Of a DNA stretch of 64,000 bases, positions 1-9,391 are shown piece by piece; position 1 is the stretch's first letter, and each line of letters begins with the position of its first letter. Source of the stretch: CAYVLA01 sp964549615 [NCBI: uncultured Thermococci archaeon]. Its GTDB lineage: Archaea; CAYQAE01; CAYVLA01. Location: the NCBI GenBank assembly GCA_964549615.1, contig CAZJVP010000081.1, positions 1-64,000 on the forward strand, given 5' to 3'. The position numbers and the translations under genes were made by a program. Below the pieces are notes generated by a model. That model saw only the letters and a program-made list of their open reading frames with translations. It had not been told where the DNA came from and made no database searches.

Positions 1-2
1 TT

Positions 3-1256
3 GTGCGGCAGTTTGCCATCCTTGCTCTTTCAGCAAGCATCGCGGGAACGGCCTGCGCCTCGGCCCTAGAAGACGGACGGATCGGAATACTGTACGTGGG
101 TTGTATTGCCCGTTCGCGTCCTTTCTGGGACATGAGGTATGACCCACTGTTTTCCATCACCTTCGTGCAGGCCACGCTTCGAGACTGGGCGGCCTGGGGC
201 CCAATACAGCAGGCAACGGCGGAGCCGCAGGTGTACAGAATGGTCAGGCTATACATGCCGCGTTCCTACTCCCAAATGATCTCGCGGTTCGACCTGATAG
301 TTCTGTCAAACGCAAATCGCGAAGCGGTGGGGCCCGGAAACATCGAGATGCTGGCCAAGGGCGTGCGGGAGGGCGGAATGGCTCTCCTGATGTCGGGGGG
401 GTGGGAGAGCTTCGGCGGTGCCTTCGCGCGCCCGGATTGGGGAACGACCTCTATTGGGCAGCTCCTCCCGACCATCGATGGCGGCAACATCTGGGTGGAG
501 TACCCCCGCGGCGGACTTTACCTTATCATCGACAAGAACAACCATGAGTTCATCAGGAGCATCCCCTGGGAAAGGGAGAAAGCCCCGTTCATGTCCAACT
601 TCCACCACAACCTGGTCAGATCCAAGGAGGGGGCCGAGGTCCTTGCCCACGTCCGGGGCCCGGGCTTTGATGACCACCCGGCGATGGTCACCTGGGAGCT
701 TGAGGGCAAGAACCGGGTCTTCGCCCTGACTGGCGAGATCCACACCATGGCATACGGGCCCTGGCCGTACTATCTGGATTTCGGGGCCAACCTCATGATA
801 TACCTTGAGCGCCGCCCGGTCCCCCAGGACATCGACATGGTACATTCGCTGAGGACCAAGATGTACGCGGTCGCCATAAGGAGGTCGCTGCTGATGAGCC
901 TTTTGGAGTTCTGCGACTCGTTTGGGGCGAACACGGGGAAGATCATACTCCGAATAGACGAGCTTGACAACATGGTGGCACGGGCAAAACCGCTATACCT
1001 GGATCTCCGCTTTGAAGAGACCTTGGATGCCTACAGGAAGGTTGAGGAGGGCCTCGAGATTGTCGAGCAGGACGCAATCCGGCTCAAGGATACGACGCTC
1101 CTTTGGGTCTACCTCATCGAGTGGCTTGCCGTCACAGGAACCTCGATCATCTGTGGGTTCGTCTTGTGGTCGTTCATGGTCCGCCGGAGGCTATACAGGG
1201 AGGTTGGAACCACAATCCTGCGAAGCCGCGAGATGGCTCGGATGGGCTCCTCTTAG
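3..1256 (+). CDS. Membrane-anchored GATase-like surface protein (paralogue family A, copy 1)
   Basis: A protein of 417 residues from a GTG start; an earlier start left of the window cannot be excluded. Residues 1-20 form a signal peptide ending near ACASA. The body resembles the class I glutamine amidotransferase/ThuA-type flavodoxin fold: a GILYVG strand near the N-terminus, a central DLIVLSN strand and a GGMALLMSGGWESFGG turn. After about residue 300 come a helical, probably coiled segment and a single membrane helix (about 360-388), ending in an Arg-rich tail (MVRRRLYREVGTT). Topology should be an exterior domain with a short cytoplasmic tail. Five paralogues lie at 8103, 13608, 18064, 23022 and 38294; this copy and the one at 38294 are the most divergent. 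Function is unknown. Proximity to glycosidases suggests a role in surface glycan handling, which is inference. Confidence 0.75.
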   Translation: MRQFAILALSASIAGTACASALEDGRIGILYVGCIARSRPFWDMRYDPLFSITFVQATLRDWAAWGPIQQATAEPQVYRMVRLYMPRSYSQMISRFDLIVLSNANREAVGPGNIEMLAKGVREGGMALLMSGGWESFGGAFARPDWGTTSIGQLLPTIDGGNIWVEYPRGGLYLIIDKNNHEFIRSIPWEREKAPFMSNFHHNLVRSKEGAEVLAHVRGPGFDDHPAMVTWELEGKNRVFALTGEIHTMAYGPWPYYLDFGANLMIYLERRPVPQDIDMVHSLRTKMYAVAIRRSLLMSLLEFCDSFGANTGKIILRIDELDNMVARAKPLYLDLRFEETLDAYRKVEEGLEIVEQDAIRLKDTTLLWVYLIEWLAVTGTSIICGFVLWSFMVRRRLYREVGTTILRSREMARMGSS

Positions 1257-1807
1257 CCAGCTTGGACCAAGGACGGACAATGGCCCTTTGGCGTGAAAAG
1301 GCAGCGAACACGGAGACCAAGAGTTCAGCAAAGCCAAGAGAGCCGAGCAAGGCCATCCTGAGACGAACCAGGCCCATCCGAGACGCTCTACAGTTCCTTC
1401 AAGATCGGATGAAGCGTGAACAGGTCCACATTCACCAATATCACCCTGCAGAACGTGGCCAGGAGCCGAAGAAGTATCCTGGAAGCCCGCCCTTGCCCTG
1501 CGTATCGGCCCGGGGTATGCCTAGCGGGGCGTCGTGCCCTCCGTCAGCGGGCTCGGTGCGCCGTTTGGCCTCAACATGGCCGCGATCCACTTCGCCCTTC
1601 CGCGCCGAACCCTCCTGACCCGGTAAGGATATCCTCCACCGCGTCTAGGCTAATCTGTGACCTCCGCAGCTGCATTGCGCGCGCCCTCGGGTGGCCATAA
1701 TCCCGGGAGACGCCCTCCGGCGCGAGCGAAAGGCAGCTTGACCATCTCCGGATTACGCCTCCATGCCGCGTTGCATGATCAAAGAAGAGCCGCGCTCTGG
1801 GCTCACC
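1257..1807. other. Intergenic stretch without recognisable gene
   Basis: These 550 bases lie between two converging genes. Short open frames exist but none has a recognisable domain, start signal or plausible composition. I see no tRNA, strong hairpin or repeat. Confidence 0.5.
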
Positions 1808-3109
1808 TTACTCCTCATCCTCGTTCAATACCAAGGTGACTTTCTCCTGTTTCTTGCCCAGATCCGCCTTGACCCCGCATGGATTCCTCACCAAGATGGA
1901 TCCGGTGACGTCGAACAGCCCGTGATCTCCCTCGGCATCCTCCACCGTGATGACGGGCCTAGCCCTGTCATCCTCCACAAGGCATCGGACGAAGTCGATC
2001 CCGCCGAGTCTGCTCGTTATGTCGGTTTTGAACAGGTGAATCCAGATGGGCGCCCATGCTCCCCGGTAGGCTCGATTCCTGGCAACGTTTCTCAGCCTGC
2101 AATTGACGAACCGAACCCTGGCTCCGCCCGCCGACTTGTCCTGAACCTTGATGCCGTAGCCCTCGGTGTTCTCGATCGTGCAGTCGCGGAACTCGATGAG
2201 CCCGCCGGGACCATCGTCCCTGACCTTAGCAACCCGCACCCCAGACCCCCTCCTGCTGGCCACCCGGCAGTTGTCAAACAGAACCTGCACATCTCCCGAC
2301 TCGGCCCTCATATTGGCGAGGAAGACCTCGATGCCGTCTCCGTAGTTGTCGAGGAAAGAGCAGTTGCGGAAGACGACGTCCCTCACCCTCTCCTGGGGGG
2401 AATCCGGCTCGATGTCCACGCCGGAGGACGGAGGCGTGCCCCACGTGTTGCTGAAGACGCTGTTCTCCACAAGCAGGCCGTCGACGCTGATGATGCTGAT
2501 GCCCTGGCGATAGTTGTTATCACACACGACATCCCGTATGTGGATGTCCTTGCAGTATCTCTGCCTGCTCCCTCCGCCGATGTAGATCCCGTCCCCTCCG
2601 CTGTCGCGAAGGGTCACGCCGAAGACCTTGACGTTCGTGCAGCCCACGACGGAGAGGGCCATGCGCCATTCCGCCTTCGGGTACTGCCCAAACCACCGAT
2701 CCCAGTTGAAGTCGACCAGCACCTTTCCGACGATGTAGTCCTCCTTCTGCATCCGGATCGTCGCCTCGTAGCCGCGGATGGTCAAGTTCGAGAGATCTTT
2801 CGCTGTGAACACGCTGTCCCCGCTGCCGTGGTACTCCCCCCTCTTGGCGGTAACAACCGTGCCGGGCTCAAGCACAAGCTCCTGGTTACCGGCGAGGCGG
2901 ATCGGCCTGACGACCCAGTCCCTTGTCATGTTTGGAATCAGGAGCCTTCTTGCCCCGGAGTCGATCGCCCTCTGAAGTGCGTCCGTCGAGTCCTCCTCGT
3001 CGAATCCCCACCAGGCCGCGTTTGCCACCTTCCTCTGCCCCGATGCAACCTCCCTCACCGCCCGAGGGCTCCGAACGTTGCCTGGAATTCTCATGTTACC
3101 TCGTCCCAT
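1808..3109 (-). CDS. Right-handed parallel beta-helix protein (pectate-lyase/GH28-like)
   Basis: A protein of 433 residues. The start AQRAID-like segment (DSTDALQRAIDSGARRLLIP) matches the opening of pectate-lyase-3/polygalacturonase-type beta-helices. It is followed by many short repeats ending in NC, FRNCS, FVNCR or FRDCT, as in parallel beta-helix coils. No signal peptide is visible, so action inside the cell on imported oligosaccharide, or a missed upstream start, are both possible. A GAGGT ribosome site lies 7 nt before the ATG. The catalytic aspartates of GH28 could not be assigned, so the reaction (lyase, hydrolase or epimerase on acidic glycans) is open. It lies 143 nt after the alpha/alpha-toroid gene on the same strand and may be co-transcribed with it. 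Confidence 0.75.
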   Translation of the reverse strand: MGRGNMRIPGNVRSPRAVREVASGQRKVANAAWWGFDEEDSTDALQRAIDSGARRLLIPNMTRDWVVRPIRLAGNQELVLEPGTVVTAKRGEYHGSGDSVFTAKDLSNLTIRGYEATIRMQKEDYIVGKVLVDFNWDRWFGQYPKAEWRMALSVVGCTNVKVFGVTLRDSGGDGIYIGGGSRQRYCKDIHIRDVVCDNNYRQGISIISVDGLLVENSVFSNTWGTPPSSGVDIEPDSPQERVRDVVFRNCSFLDNYGDGIEVFLANMRAESGDVQVLFDNCRVASRRGSGVRVAKVRDDGPGGLIEFRDCTIENTEGYGIKVQDKSAGGARVRFVNCRLRNVARNRAYRGAWAPIWIHLFKTDITSRLGGIDFVRCLVEDDRARPVITVEDAEGDHGLFDVTGSILVRNPCGVKADLGKKQEKVTLVLNEDEE

Positions 3110-3252
3110 GATCAGACCTCGCCCAAAGGAACATGTACCTCCGCGCAGCCTTCGCCCGCGGTTCGCCTGAACGAATCAGTTCCCATTTTGGCCTTGGGCC
3201 GATCGGAGTCACGCCCCAGTTCATGGTCCATGTCCTCGCCCTCCCATTCCTC

Positions 3253-5343
3253 TCAGCAAAGGTTATCCTCCGACTCGCACTCGAACATCATTCCCACCAG
3301 CTTCTTGAGATGCCTGTCCAGATCGATTCCCGCGCTTAGGTCCCACAGACACGTCTTCATCTGCCGCATGGCCAGCACGGACACGATCCAGCTCTGCGTC
3401 CAGCCGCTCTCCACGGACCAGACGCCCCACCCGGCATCCGCGTTGCTGCCCCAGTAGTCCCATTTCTGGAAGTCGGAGGCCCTGCACCATGCGCCGTCAA
3501 GTTCGGGATGTCTCTCAGAAGTCATCTGTATCCGGCAGAGGAACCGAGCAAGCCTGTCCTCCGCCCGGACAAAGAGCGCCTCGCCGGTAGCGACTGCGGC
3601 CTCGTGCAGGCCCAGGAACGCGAAGTTGCTCGTGTACAGCATGTCGCAGATGGGATCGCCGTTTTGCTGCAGCACGGTCGCCTCGTGCCTGCCATAGTCC
3701 TCGTTTGACTTGGGAGGACCATAAGACCCCTTGCCCGGGCCGCCGAGCTCCTCGCGGATGGCCCCGCAGCGGTCCTGTTGGGCGGACACCTCCCTGCCCA
3801 TGAGCCTGAGCCATTCACGGTTCTCGCGCGTATCCTCAACTCGCACGAGCCAGGCAAGGGGAAGGATCATTCGCGCACGTTCCTGAGCGATGCCATTGGT
3901 CCACCTCCACTCGCCCGGATAGGCCTCCATCATCATCCGGATACCCGTCCTCGCTTTGGACAGGAACGGCTCGTACCGTGTCTGTCGAAAAGCCCACAGA
4001 TAGCAGGCCCACAGGTACGCCTCGTAATGAGGGGCATAGAAGATCTCGGGACGGTTGTAGAAGTGACGCCAGCCCCTCTCCTGAAGCTCCGGCTCCTCGA
4101 GCCTCCATCCCCGAAAGCCCTTCGAGCCTGTGGTGCGCAGGTTGGCGAGCAGGCAGCGTAGCAGAGGCTCGTTCCATCTCTCGCACCGCAGCATGGATAT
4201 GGCGGCGACCATCCCTAGCATGGCCCGCGCGTTGTCGTCCCCATAGTAGATCGAGTCGGCCGGCGGCGAAACACCCCAGCTCAGCAAGCCAAACGAAGGA
4301 CTCTTGGGATCAGCCCGGGGTCCCTTCGCGAAAACCGATCTGAAGAAGATGTAATCCAACAGATTGCGGGCGATCCTCGGACCGGGATGGCCTTTCCGGA
4401 TCAGCCCGCCGAAGGAGAGGGCCCCCGCGCCCTCGCCGATGCAGTCAGCTCTCAGGCTCCGATGCATGAGCTGGGTTCCATCGGGATTGATCAGCGACGC
4501 AAAGCCCTCCATCAGTCCGCCTCTGCCATCTTTGGCGGGTCCTTCCCAGGAGGTGGGGGATCGGCCCCCTTGGGCAACTGCCCCGGTCGTGCCGAGCTCT
4601 TCGCCCAAGAGTAGGCCCGAGTTGATGAACCACTCAAGACCGCGGCGGAAGGCAAGCCTCTCAGCGTTCCGGGGCAACATCCCTTCTTTCCCATATGACG
4701 GTCTCACTGTTGGGACCCACGTGAACTCGGGAATTCCTCTTCCGGGAGCCAACAGTCCCAAGATGGTCTGCCAGATGAACTTCCAAGCCTGCGTCGGGCT
4801 GTACCGTGCCGTGACGAAGTGGCTCAGCTTCGTCGAGGCGATCAGCGCGTCGTAGCGGGGGTGTCTGAACAGGAGCGGATAAGCCTCCTTGGGCAGGCCA
4901 TAGACCGCCCGGTCCAGGCCCGCGACCCTCCCGATGGCAAGAAGCGGATCTTCGGCCCGCATCGGCAAGAACCGACAAGCATGCAGGTCCAAGATCGTCA
5001 AGCGACCAAGGAGGGGATCAAACGCATCGGACGTAACGATCCCTCTTTCCCACTCGGCAGCCCGGGGCGGGCCGATCTCAACCCCTGGCAACGACGCTGG
5101 GAACTCGATGTATGTGCGAACTCCGCGTTCTGCCGCCTTCGTGAGGATGGTCTCATCGACCTCGGTCGTGGTGACGGGATAGCCATCGGCCATGATCAGA
5201 AGTCCGCCGCCGCTGGGGACACCGTCGACGGCCTCATCGGGTGCGTCAAAGCGAGGAAATCGATACCCGCTGGACGCGAGCACGGCGTATAGGTCGTTGT
5301 CCGGACTGCAGCTGAAGCCGAGGGGCAACTCGGAGCGCACCAT
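3253..5343 (-). CDS. GATase-like domain fused to alpha/alpha-toroid (six-hairpin glycosidase-like) protein
   Basis: A protein of 696 residues. Residues 1 to about 230 look like an amidotransferase/ThuA-type fold (GGGLLIMADG, then AAERGVRTYIEFPASLPG). From about 235 onward the protein is almost all alpha-helical and rich in Trp, Tyr and Arg, with spaced pairs such as IYYGDDNAR, FYAPHYEAYLWACYLWAF and WDYWGSNADAGWGVWSVESGW. This is typical of (alpha/alpha)6-toroid glycosidases and polysaccharide lyases. No signal peptide is seen. The fusion resembles joining the exterior domain type of family A to an enzyme. Catalytic residues and exact GH family cannot be assigned by eye. It is probably transcribed with the beta-helix gene downstream. 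Confidence 0.6.
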   Translation of the reverse strand: MVRSELPLGFSCSPDNDLYAVLASSGYRFPRFDAPDEAVDGVPSGGGLLIMADGYPVTTTEVDETILTKAAERGVRTYIEFPASLPGVEIGPPRAAEWERGIVTSDAFDPLLGRLTILDLHACRFLPMRAEDPLLAIGRVAGLDRAVYGLPKEAYPLLFRHPRYDALIASTKLSHFVTARYSPTQAWKFIWQTILGLLAPGRGIPEFTWVPTVRPSYGKEGMLPRNAERLAFRRGLEWFINSGLLLGEELGTTGAVAQGGRSPTSWEGPAKDGRGGLMEGFASLINPDGTQLMHRSLRADCIGEGAGALSFGGLIRKGHPGPRIARNLLDYIFFRSVFAKGPRADPKSPSFGLLSWGVSPPADSIYYGDDNARAMLGMVAAISMLRCERWNEPLLRCLLANLRTTGSKGFRGWRLEEPELQERGWRHFYNRPEIFYAPHYEAYLWACYLWAFRQTRYEPFLSKARTGIRMMMEAYPGEWRWTNGIAQERARMILPLAWLVRVEDTRENREWLRLMGREVSAQQDRCGAIREELGGPGKGSYGPPKSNEDYGRHEATVLQQNGDPICDMLYTSNFAFLGLHEAAVATGEALFVRAEDRLARFLCRIQMTSERHPELDGAWCRASDFQKWDYWGSNADAGWGVWSVESGWTQSWIVSVLAMRQMKTCLWDLSAGIDLDRHLKKLVGMMFECESEDNLC

Positions 5344-5752
5344 AATGATTCAAACCCGCCGGGAAACCCGACAGAAAAATTCGTCCCTGCTCGCGGCAGA
5401 CCGAAATGGTCTCACGGGAACGACCCTTCGATGTGGCTCGATCGAGAGCAAGAATGGAAGGACGGAATGGGCACGCCCGTAACCCTGTAGATGTTAATGC
5501 TACCCGTCGTGGGGGTGAGCCAAATCCTTCGGGTGGCCGAAGGAGCCGGTCGTACTGCAGGCATGATCCCGTGCGTCCTGCCAGCCCAGAATCCCGGACG
5601 CGACCCATGCGAGGGGAGAGGCCAACGGCAACCCAGGAAATCCTTTCAACGAGCGGGGCCAACCGCCGGCGAAGGAAGGCGGACGCCGATCGATCCCGAG
5701 AAGCTTAATAAGGTGCTGGGGACAGGCTGCGGAAATAATCCGAGGCGAGAAG
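5344..5752. promoter_or_regulatory. Divergent intergenic region with candidate TATA box for the UroD-like gene
   Basis: This 409-base gap separates the toroid gene (minus) from the UroD-like gene (plus). AAGCTTAATAAGG at about 5701-5713 is a candidate TATA element about 45 nt before the plus-strand ATG. I see nothing convincing for the minus-strand gene and no RNA gene. Confidence 0.35.
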
Positions 5753-6991
5753 ATGATATCGGCTGCTGATCGTGAGATCCTGCGCGACCTTGCCAATCGC
5801 GTGGCCGAGATAGCGGCGCTGCCAATCCAGGAGGAGCGTCGAGAGCTCTGGAAGGCTCATAACAGCCTTCAGCCAACACGGCCAATGATGCTCATCTTCC
5901 CTGAGGGATCGTGGGAGGAGCTCTTGCCCAACGAGAGCCTCAAGTGCGAAGGGGAGGAGGCGCGCCGCATCGAGTTCGATCTGCGGCACCGCATATACAA
6001 GCACGAGCACTTCCAAGATGATGCGGTCACGGAGGGGGAGTGGATTGTCCAGAAGGTGATCCACAATTCGGGCTGGGGCCTGGAGGGCAAACGGATCCCC
6101 AGCCCTGAGGCGCGCGGGGCATGGAAATTCGACCCAGTCATCCAAGCGCCGTCGGACCTGAAGAAACTGCGCTTTCCCCAGATCACCTATGACAAGGAGG
6201 CCACGGAGCGAAAGCTGGGGGAGTTCCAGGATCTTTTCGGCGGCATCCTCGAAGTCAAGCTCAAGGGGGTCGCACACATCTCCTATCACTTGATGAGCCA
6301 GTACACCAGCTGGCGGGGGCTCAGGCAGATGATGACCGACATGTACCGGCAGCCCAAGATGCTTCACGAGGCCATGGCCTTCCTGGTGGAGGGCCACCGA
6401 CGCATCCTGCAACAGTACATCGACCAGAACCTGCTCTCGCTGAACAACGACGGCACTTATCACAGCTCCGGCGGGAACGGCTACACGGACGAGCTGCCCA
6501 AGCCTGGTTTTGATCCCAACCGCGTCCGGCCATGCGACATGTGGGCCAGCGCCGAGTCGCAGGAGTTGGCACAGGTGGGCCCCAAGCAACATGCGGAGTT
6601 TGCCCTCCGGTACGAGAAACAACTGCTGAAGCCCTTCGGGCTGAACGGCTACGGCTGCTGCGAGGACCTGACCCTCAAACTGGACGATGTCTTCACCATC
6701 CCTAACATCCGCAGAATCTCCATCTCACCTTTTGCAGATGTCGACAAGTGCGCGCCCAAACTCGGCGGAGACTACATCTTCTCGTGGAAACCGCACCCCA
6801 CCCACCTTGTTGGGAAATTCGATGCGGACATGATCCGAACCTACATACGGCACACGATCGATGTCGCCCAGGAGAACGGCTGCGTGCTCGAGATCATCCT
6901 AAAGGACACCCACACGTGCGAACATCAGCCCGAACGCTTCGACCGATGGAGCCAGATAGCGAGGGAAGAGATCGAGCGCGCAAGCCGGTAG
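5753..6991 (+). CDS. Uroporphyrinogen decarboxylase-like (UroD/MtaA superfamily) protein
   Basis: A protein of 412 residues with the layout of the UroD/corrinoid-methyltransferase superfamily: a helical N-terminus, then a TIM barrel. Members either decarboxylate uroporphyrinogen or move methyl groups from corrinoid proteins to thiols, the latter with a zinc bound by an HxC...C motif. Here the usual HxC position reads GYGCCEDLT, and a C-terminal DTHTCEHQPERF carries further Cys/His, so metal binding is possible with altered ligands. No haem genes or corrinoid protein are nearby; the context is sugar catabolism. A methyl transfer or demethylation role on methoxylated substrates is a guess. The gene converges on the sugar isomerase at 7067. 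Confidence 0.7.
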   Translation: MISAADREILRDLANRVAEIAALPIQEERRELWKAHNSLQPTRPMMLIFPEGSWEELLPNESLKCEGEEARRIEFDLRHRIYKHEHFQDDAVTEGEWIVQKVIHNSGWGLEGKRIPSPEARGAWKFDPVIQAPSDLKKLRFPQITYDKEATERKLGEFQDLFGGILEVKLKGVAHISYHLMSQYTSWRGLRQMMTDMYRQPKMLHEAMAFLVEGHRRILQQYIDQNLLSLNNDGTYHSSGGNGYTDELPKPGFDPNRVRPCDMWASAESQELAQVGPKQHAEFALRYEKQLLKPFGLNGYGCCEDLTLKLDDVFTIPNIRRISISPFADVDKCAPKLGGDYIFSWKPHPTHLVGKFDADMIRTYIRHTIDVAQENGCVLEIILKDTHTCEHQPERFDRWSQIAREEIERASR

Positions 6992-7066
6992 CCGTCCACG
7001 GCGATCTCGATCTCTGAATCGGGGTGGGAGAAGGTCGGGGCAAGGACCGGCGCGCAACCGTCAAAC

Positions 7067-7858
7067 TCATTCTTCGTATGCCTTCATCGTCGCGAGCTCG
7101 CGCGGGAGGTGGATCTCCCAAGGCTCCCAGCCGATCCACTCCCCGCTAAGATAGCCATCGTATCCCGCATCCTTCAGTAGACGAACGGCCGTCCGATGGT
7201 CGATTGTCCCCCGACCGACGGGCACCAACTCTAGCTTTCCATCCCTTTCGATGCCGTCGTGGAAATGGACATGTCTTATCCAGCAACGGAGCGCCTCGAA
7301 TGCTTCCGTGATGGTGGCATGCCGCGCGCGCACCGGATGCATGATGTCCCAATTGACGCCAATGCTCGGATGATTCACCCGCCGCATGACCTCGGCCACG
7401 TGCTCCGGATCGCACCATGCATCGTGGGTTTCCATGCACACGATCACCCGTCTTTCCCGGGCGCGCTCCGCGAGCGAATCCAGCGCCCTTACGACGACCC
7501 CGATCGCTTCCTCTCGAGACATATCGTCCGGGAACTTGCCTCCAAAGACGCGCAGCCGAGATACGCCTATGTCCCCCGCGAGGTCGATTCGTCGCAGCGC
7601 ATCGCGGATGTTTCCTTGAACGTTCTCGGGATCAGCGAAACGGCACGATGTGGCAAGGCAGCAGATGGGAACCCTCCCGCCGGCCACCGTCTCCCGGATC
7701 TCCCGGCGAGCACTCCGAGTTGCATCGGCTTCCACGCCATGCTTGTGCCCAGCATCCAACCGTAACTCGACCCCGTCGTAGCCGAACTTTCGCGCAACCG
7801 TCAGCATCTCGGCAAGGGATAGCTCCGGACATGAAAAGCTCATGAATGAGTACTTCAT
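7067..7858 (-). CDS. Sugar phosphate isomerase/epimerase-type TIM barrel (AP_endonuc_2 family)
   Basis: A protein of 263 residues from ATG 7858; the frame stays open far upstream but that extension has no family similarity. It shows the xylose-isomerase-like TIM barrel: GYDGVELRLD (strand 2), IGVSRLRVFGG, a metal-binding VCMETHDAW (Glu/His), SIGVNWDIMHP (Asp/His), RHVHFHDGI (His) and a C-terminal YLSGEWIG (Glu). These acidic and histidine residues are the family's usual divalent-metal ligands. Members interconvert ketoses and aldoses, epimerise sugars or act on inositols; the substrate cannot be told. The enzyme is likely cytoplasmic and processes sugars released by the neighbouring glycosidases. 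Confidence 0.85.
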   Translation of the reverse strand: MKYSFMSFSCPELSLAEMLTVARKFGYDGVELRLDAGHKHGVEADATRSARREIRETVAGGRVPICCLATSCRFADPENVQGNIRDALRRIDLAGDIGVSRLRVFGGKFPDDMSREEAIGVVVRALDSLAERARERRVIVCMETHDAWCDPEHVAEVMRRVNHPSIGVNWDIMHPVRARHATITEAFEALRCWIRHVHFHDGIERDGKLELVPVGRGTIDHRTAVRLLKDAGYDGYLSGEWIGWEPWEIHLPRELATMKAYEE

Positions 7859-8072
7859 GGATTTCCATCCTTCGTGTTTTTCCGTGCCGCTAGCCAGCCG
7901 CTCAAGGGCGAGAGGATAGGCCGCAGGGGACAAGCGGTGGCCCATGAAAGTATACAGCCATTCCGCGCGCGGCATTGCGTAGCCGAAAGGCGGGCCTCTT
8001 AAGTATTGCCTGAACGAGCTGAACACTTCTCGCCAAAACAGGCCGGCAAGGCCCTCAGGGTACTCGCTGAGC

Positions 8073-8080
8073 TTTATATG
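8073..8080 (+). promoter_or_regulatory. TATA box for the gene at 8103
   Basis: TTTATATG is centred about 27 nt upstream of ATG 8103, the spacing expected when transcription starts at the start codon. This supports a leaderless mRNA and the choice of start. Confidence 0.6.
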
Positions 8081-8102
8081 GAGGAATGCCCCGGAATAGG
8101 GG

Positions 8103-9332
8103 ATGGAAACGAGGCCACGGGAAAAGCATACCGCCGGGCGTCCCGGTGGCTCGTCCATCTGTCTTCTCATAGCTCTCACCGCCCTATTCCGTCCCCCGGC
8201 CCTCGCAAACGGAGAGACCGAAAGAATATCCGTCTTCCTGATCGGCGAGACCCACCCATCTCTCAACCCCCTCACCGGCTATTTCGCCGAGGACCCTCTC
8301 TTTAGATACAGCCTGGAGCGAATCCCAAGTGGGCTGACCGACCCCGAGAGACAGAGGCTCGATCGCCTCTACTATCCCCGCACGCGGGAGGTTCTCCTTG
8401 AGTCTTACGATATGCTATTCTTCTCTGATGCCCGCATCCAGCACTTCACCCCCAGGCAGTTCCACGATCTTGACTACGCCTTCAGGGAGGCCGGCATGCC
8501 ATCGTTCTGGAGCTTCGGCCCTGCATATGGCAAGGCGATCCAGAACAACATCCTTTCCGAGGCTCTGCCCATCTCCGCCTATGACGGATACTACCACCGC
8601 CCTTGGCGCGTGGTCTTCCGCAGGGAAAGAGATCCCGTGTTTCTGCCCTTCATCTCCTTGGGCATGGAGAGCATTCCGGGTGAGGCATATGCCAAGATGA
8701 GCACGCGGCAAGGTTCGACCATCTGGGCAGATATGCAGCCCCTGAATTTGCCCTGGATGGTGTCTTGGAGGCCGGGCCAAGACGGCGGGCTGACATGGGT
8801 TAATGCGGACGAGCTCAACCTGTATTGGTGGGGACTTGAGGCAAGCGTAAGGGGATGCAATCCGTACGCCATCGACATGGTCACGAACCTCGTTCTCTAC
8901 TCGGTGGGGGGGCAACTTGTGACCGACGTCCTCGCTAGGCGCGACGCAAGGCAAAGGATCTCGGCGTTCATGGCCCAAAAGTCGAGCGTAATCTCGCTGC
9001 TGGAATGGGCCGACCTATTCGGGACCAACACCCTGCCACTTTCCACCGCGCTGATGCAGCTTGACTCTTCCCTCGAGAGGGCAACGGACCGCTACCTGGC
9101 CCAGGACTACGCTGCGTCGATCTCCCTAATGGAAGAGACGGACCAGCAACTGGCCGAGCTAGGCACGCGCGCGATCCGGCTCAAGGATGAAGCGCTCTTT
9201 TGGGTCTACCTGTCGGAGTGGTCGGCGGTGACGTCAACCGGGATCGTCACGGGGCTGGTGCTCTGGACGCTGATGGTGCGAAGGAGAATGTACAGGGCAG
9301 TCGGGGTGACCAAGCCCAAGTCCTTGACATAG
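8103..9332 (+). CDS. Membrane-anchored GATase-like surface protein (paralogue family A, copy 2)
   Basis: A protein of 409 residues. The start is set by a TATA box 27 nt upstream. A signal peptide has the hydrophobic core ICLLIALTALF and a cleavage region near PALANG. Family motifs follow in order: DPLFRYSLERIPSG, a YYPRTREVLLESYDMLFF strand, HFTPRQFHDLDYAFREAGMP, PVFLPFISLGME, a Trp-rich PWMVSWRPG, NPYAIDMVTNLVLYS, EWADLFGTNT and LKDEALFWVYLSEW. A final membrane helix precedes MVRRRMYRAVGVT. The conserved juxtamembrane EW and the Arg-rich tail are shared with the other copies. It sits between the sugar isomerase and the GH36-like glycosidase. Function is unknown. Confidence 0.75.
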   Translation: METRPREKHTAGRPGGSSICLLIALTALFRPPALANGETERISVFLIGETHPSLNPLTGYFAEDPLFRYSLERIPSGLTDPERQRLDRLYYPRTREVLLESYDMLFFSDARIQHFTPRQFHDLDYAFREAGMPSFWSFGPAYGKAIQNNILSEALPISAYDGYYHRPWRVVFRRERDPVFLPFISLGMESIPGEAYAKMSTRQGSTIWADMQPLNLPWMVSWRPGQDGGLTWVNADELNLYWWGLEASVRGCNPYAIDMVTNLVLYSVGGQLVTDVLARRDARQRISAFMAQKSSVISLLEWADLFGTNTLPLSTALMQLDSSLERATDRYLAQDYAASISLMEETDQQLAELGTRAIRLKDEALFWVYLSEWSAVTSTGIVTGLVLWTLMVRRRMYRAVGVTKPKSLT

Positions 9333-9391
9333 CGTTGGGCCTGCGCGAACCCGGCCAACCCTCTCGCGCACCGGAGGCAGTTGCGCCGTAA

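Noticed and set aside
1763-3457. A 564-codon plus-strand open frame opposite the beta-helix gene
   Set aside because: It is antisense to a well-supported beta-helix protein, is rich in His, Pro, Val and Asp as expected for a GC-rich shadow frame, and has no domain.
7859-8275. N-terminal extension of the sugar isomerase
   Set aside because: The isomerase barrel begins at ATG 7858; upstream sequence includes the promoter of the divergent gene at 8103 and has no similarity.
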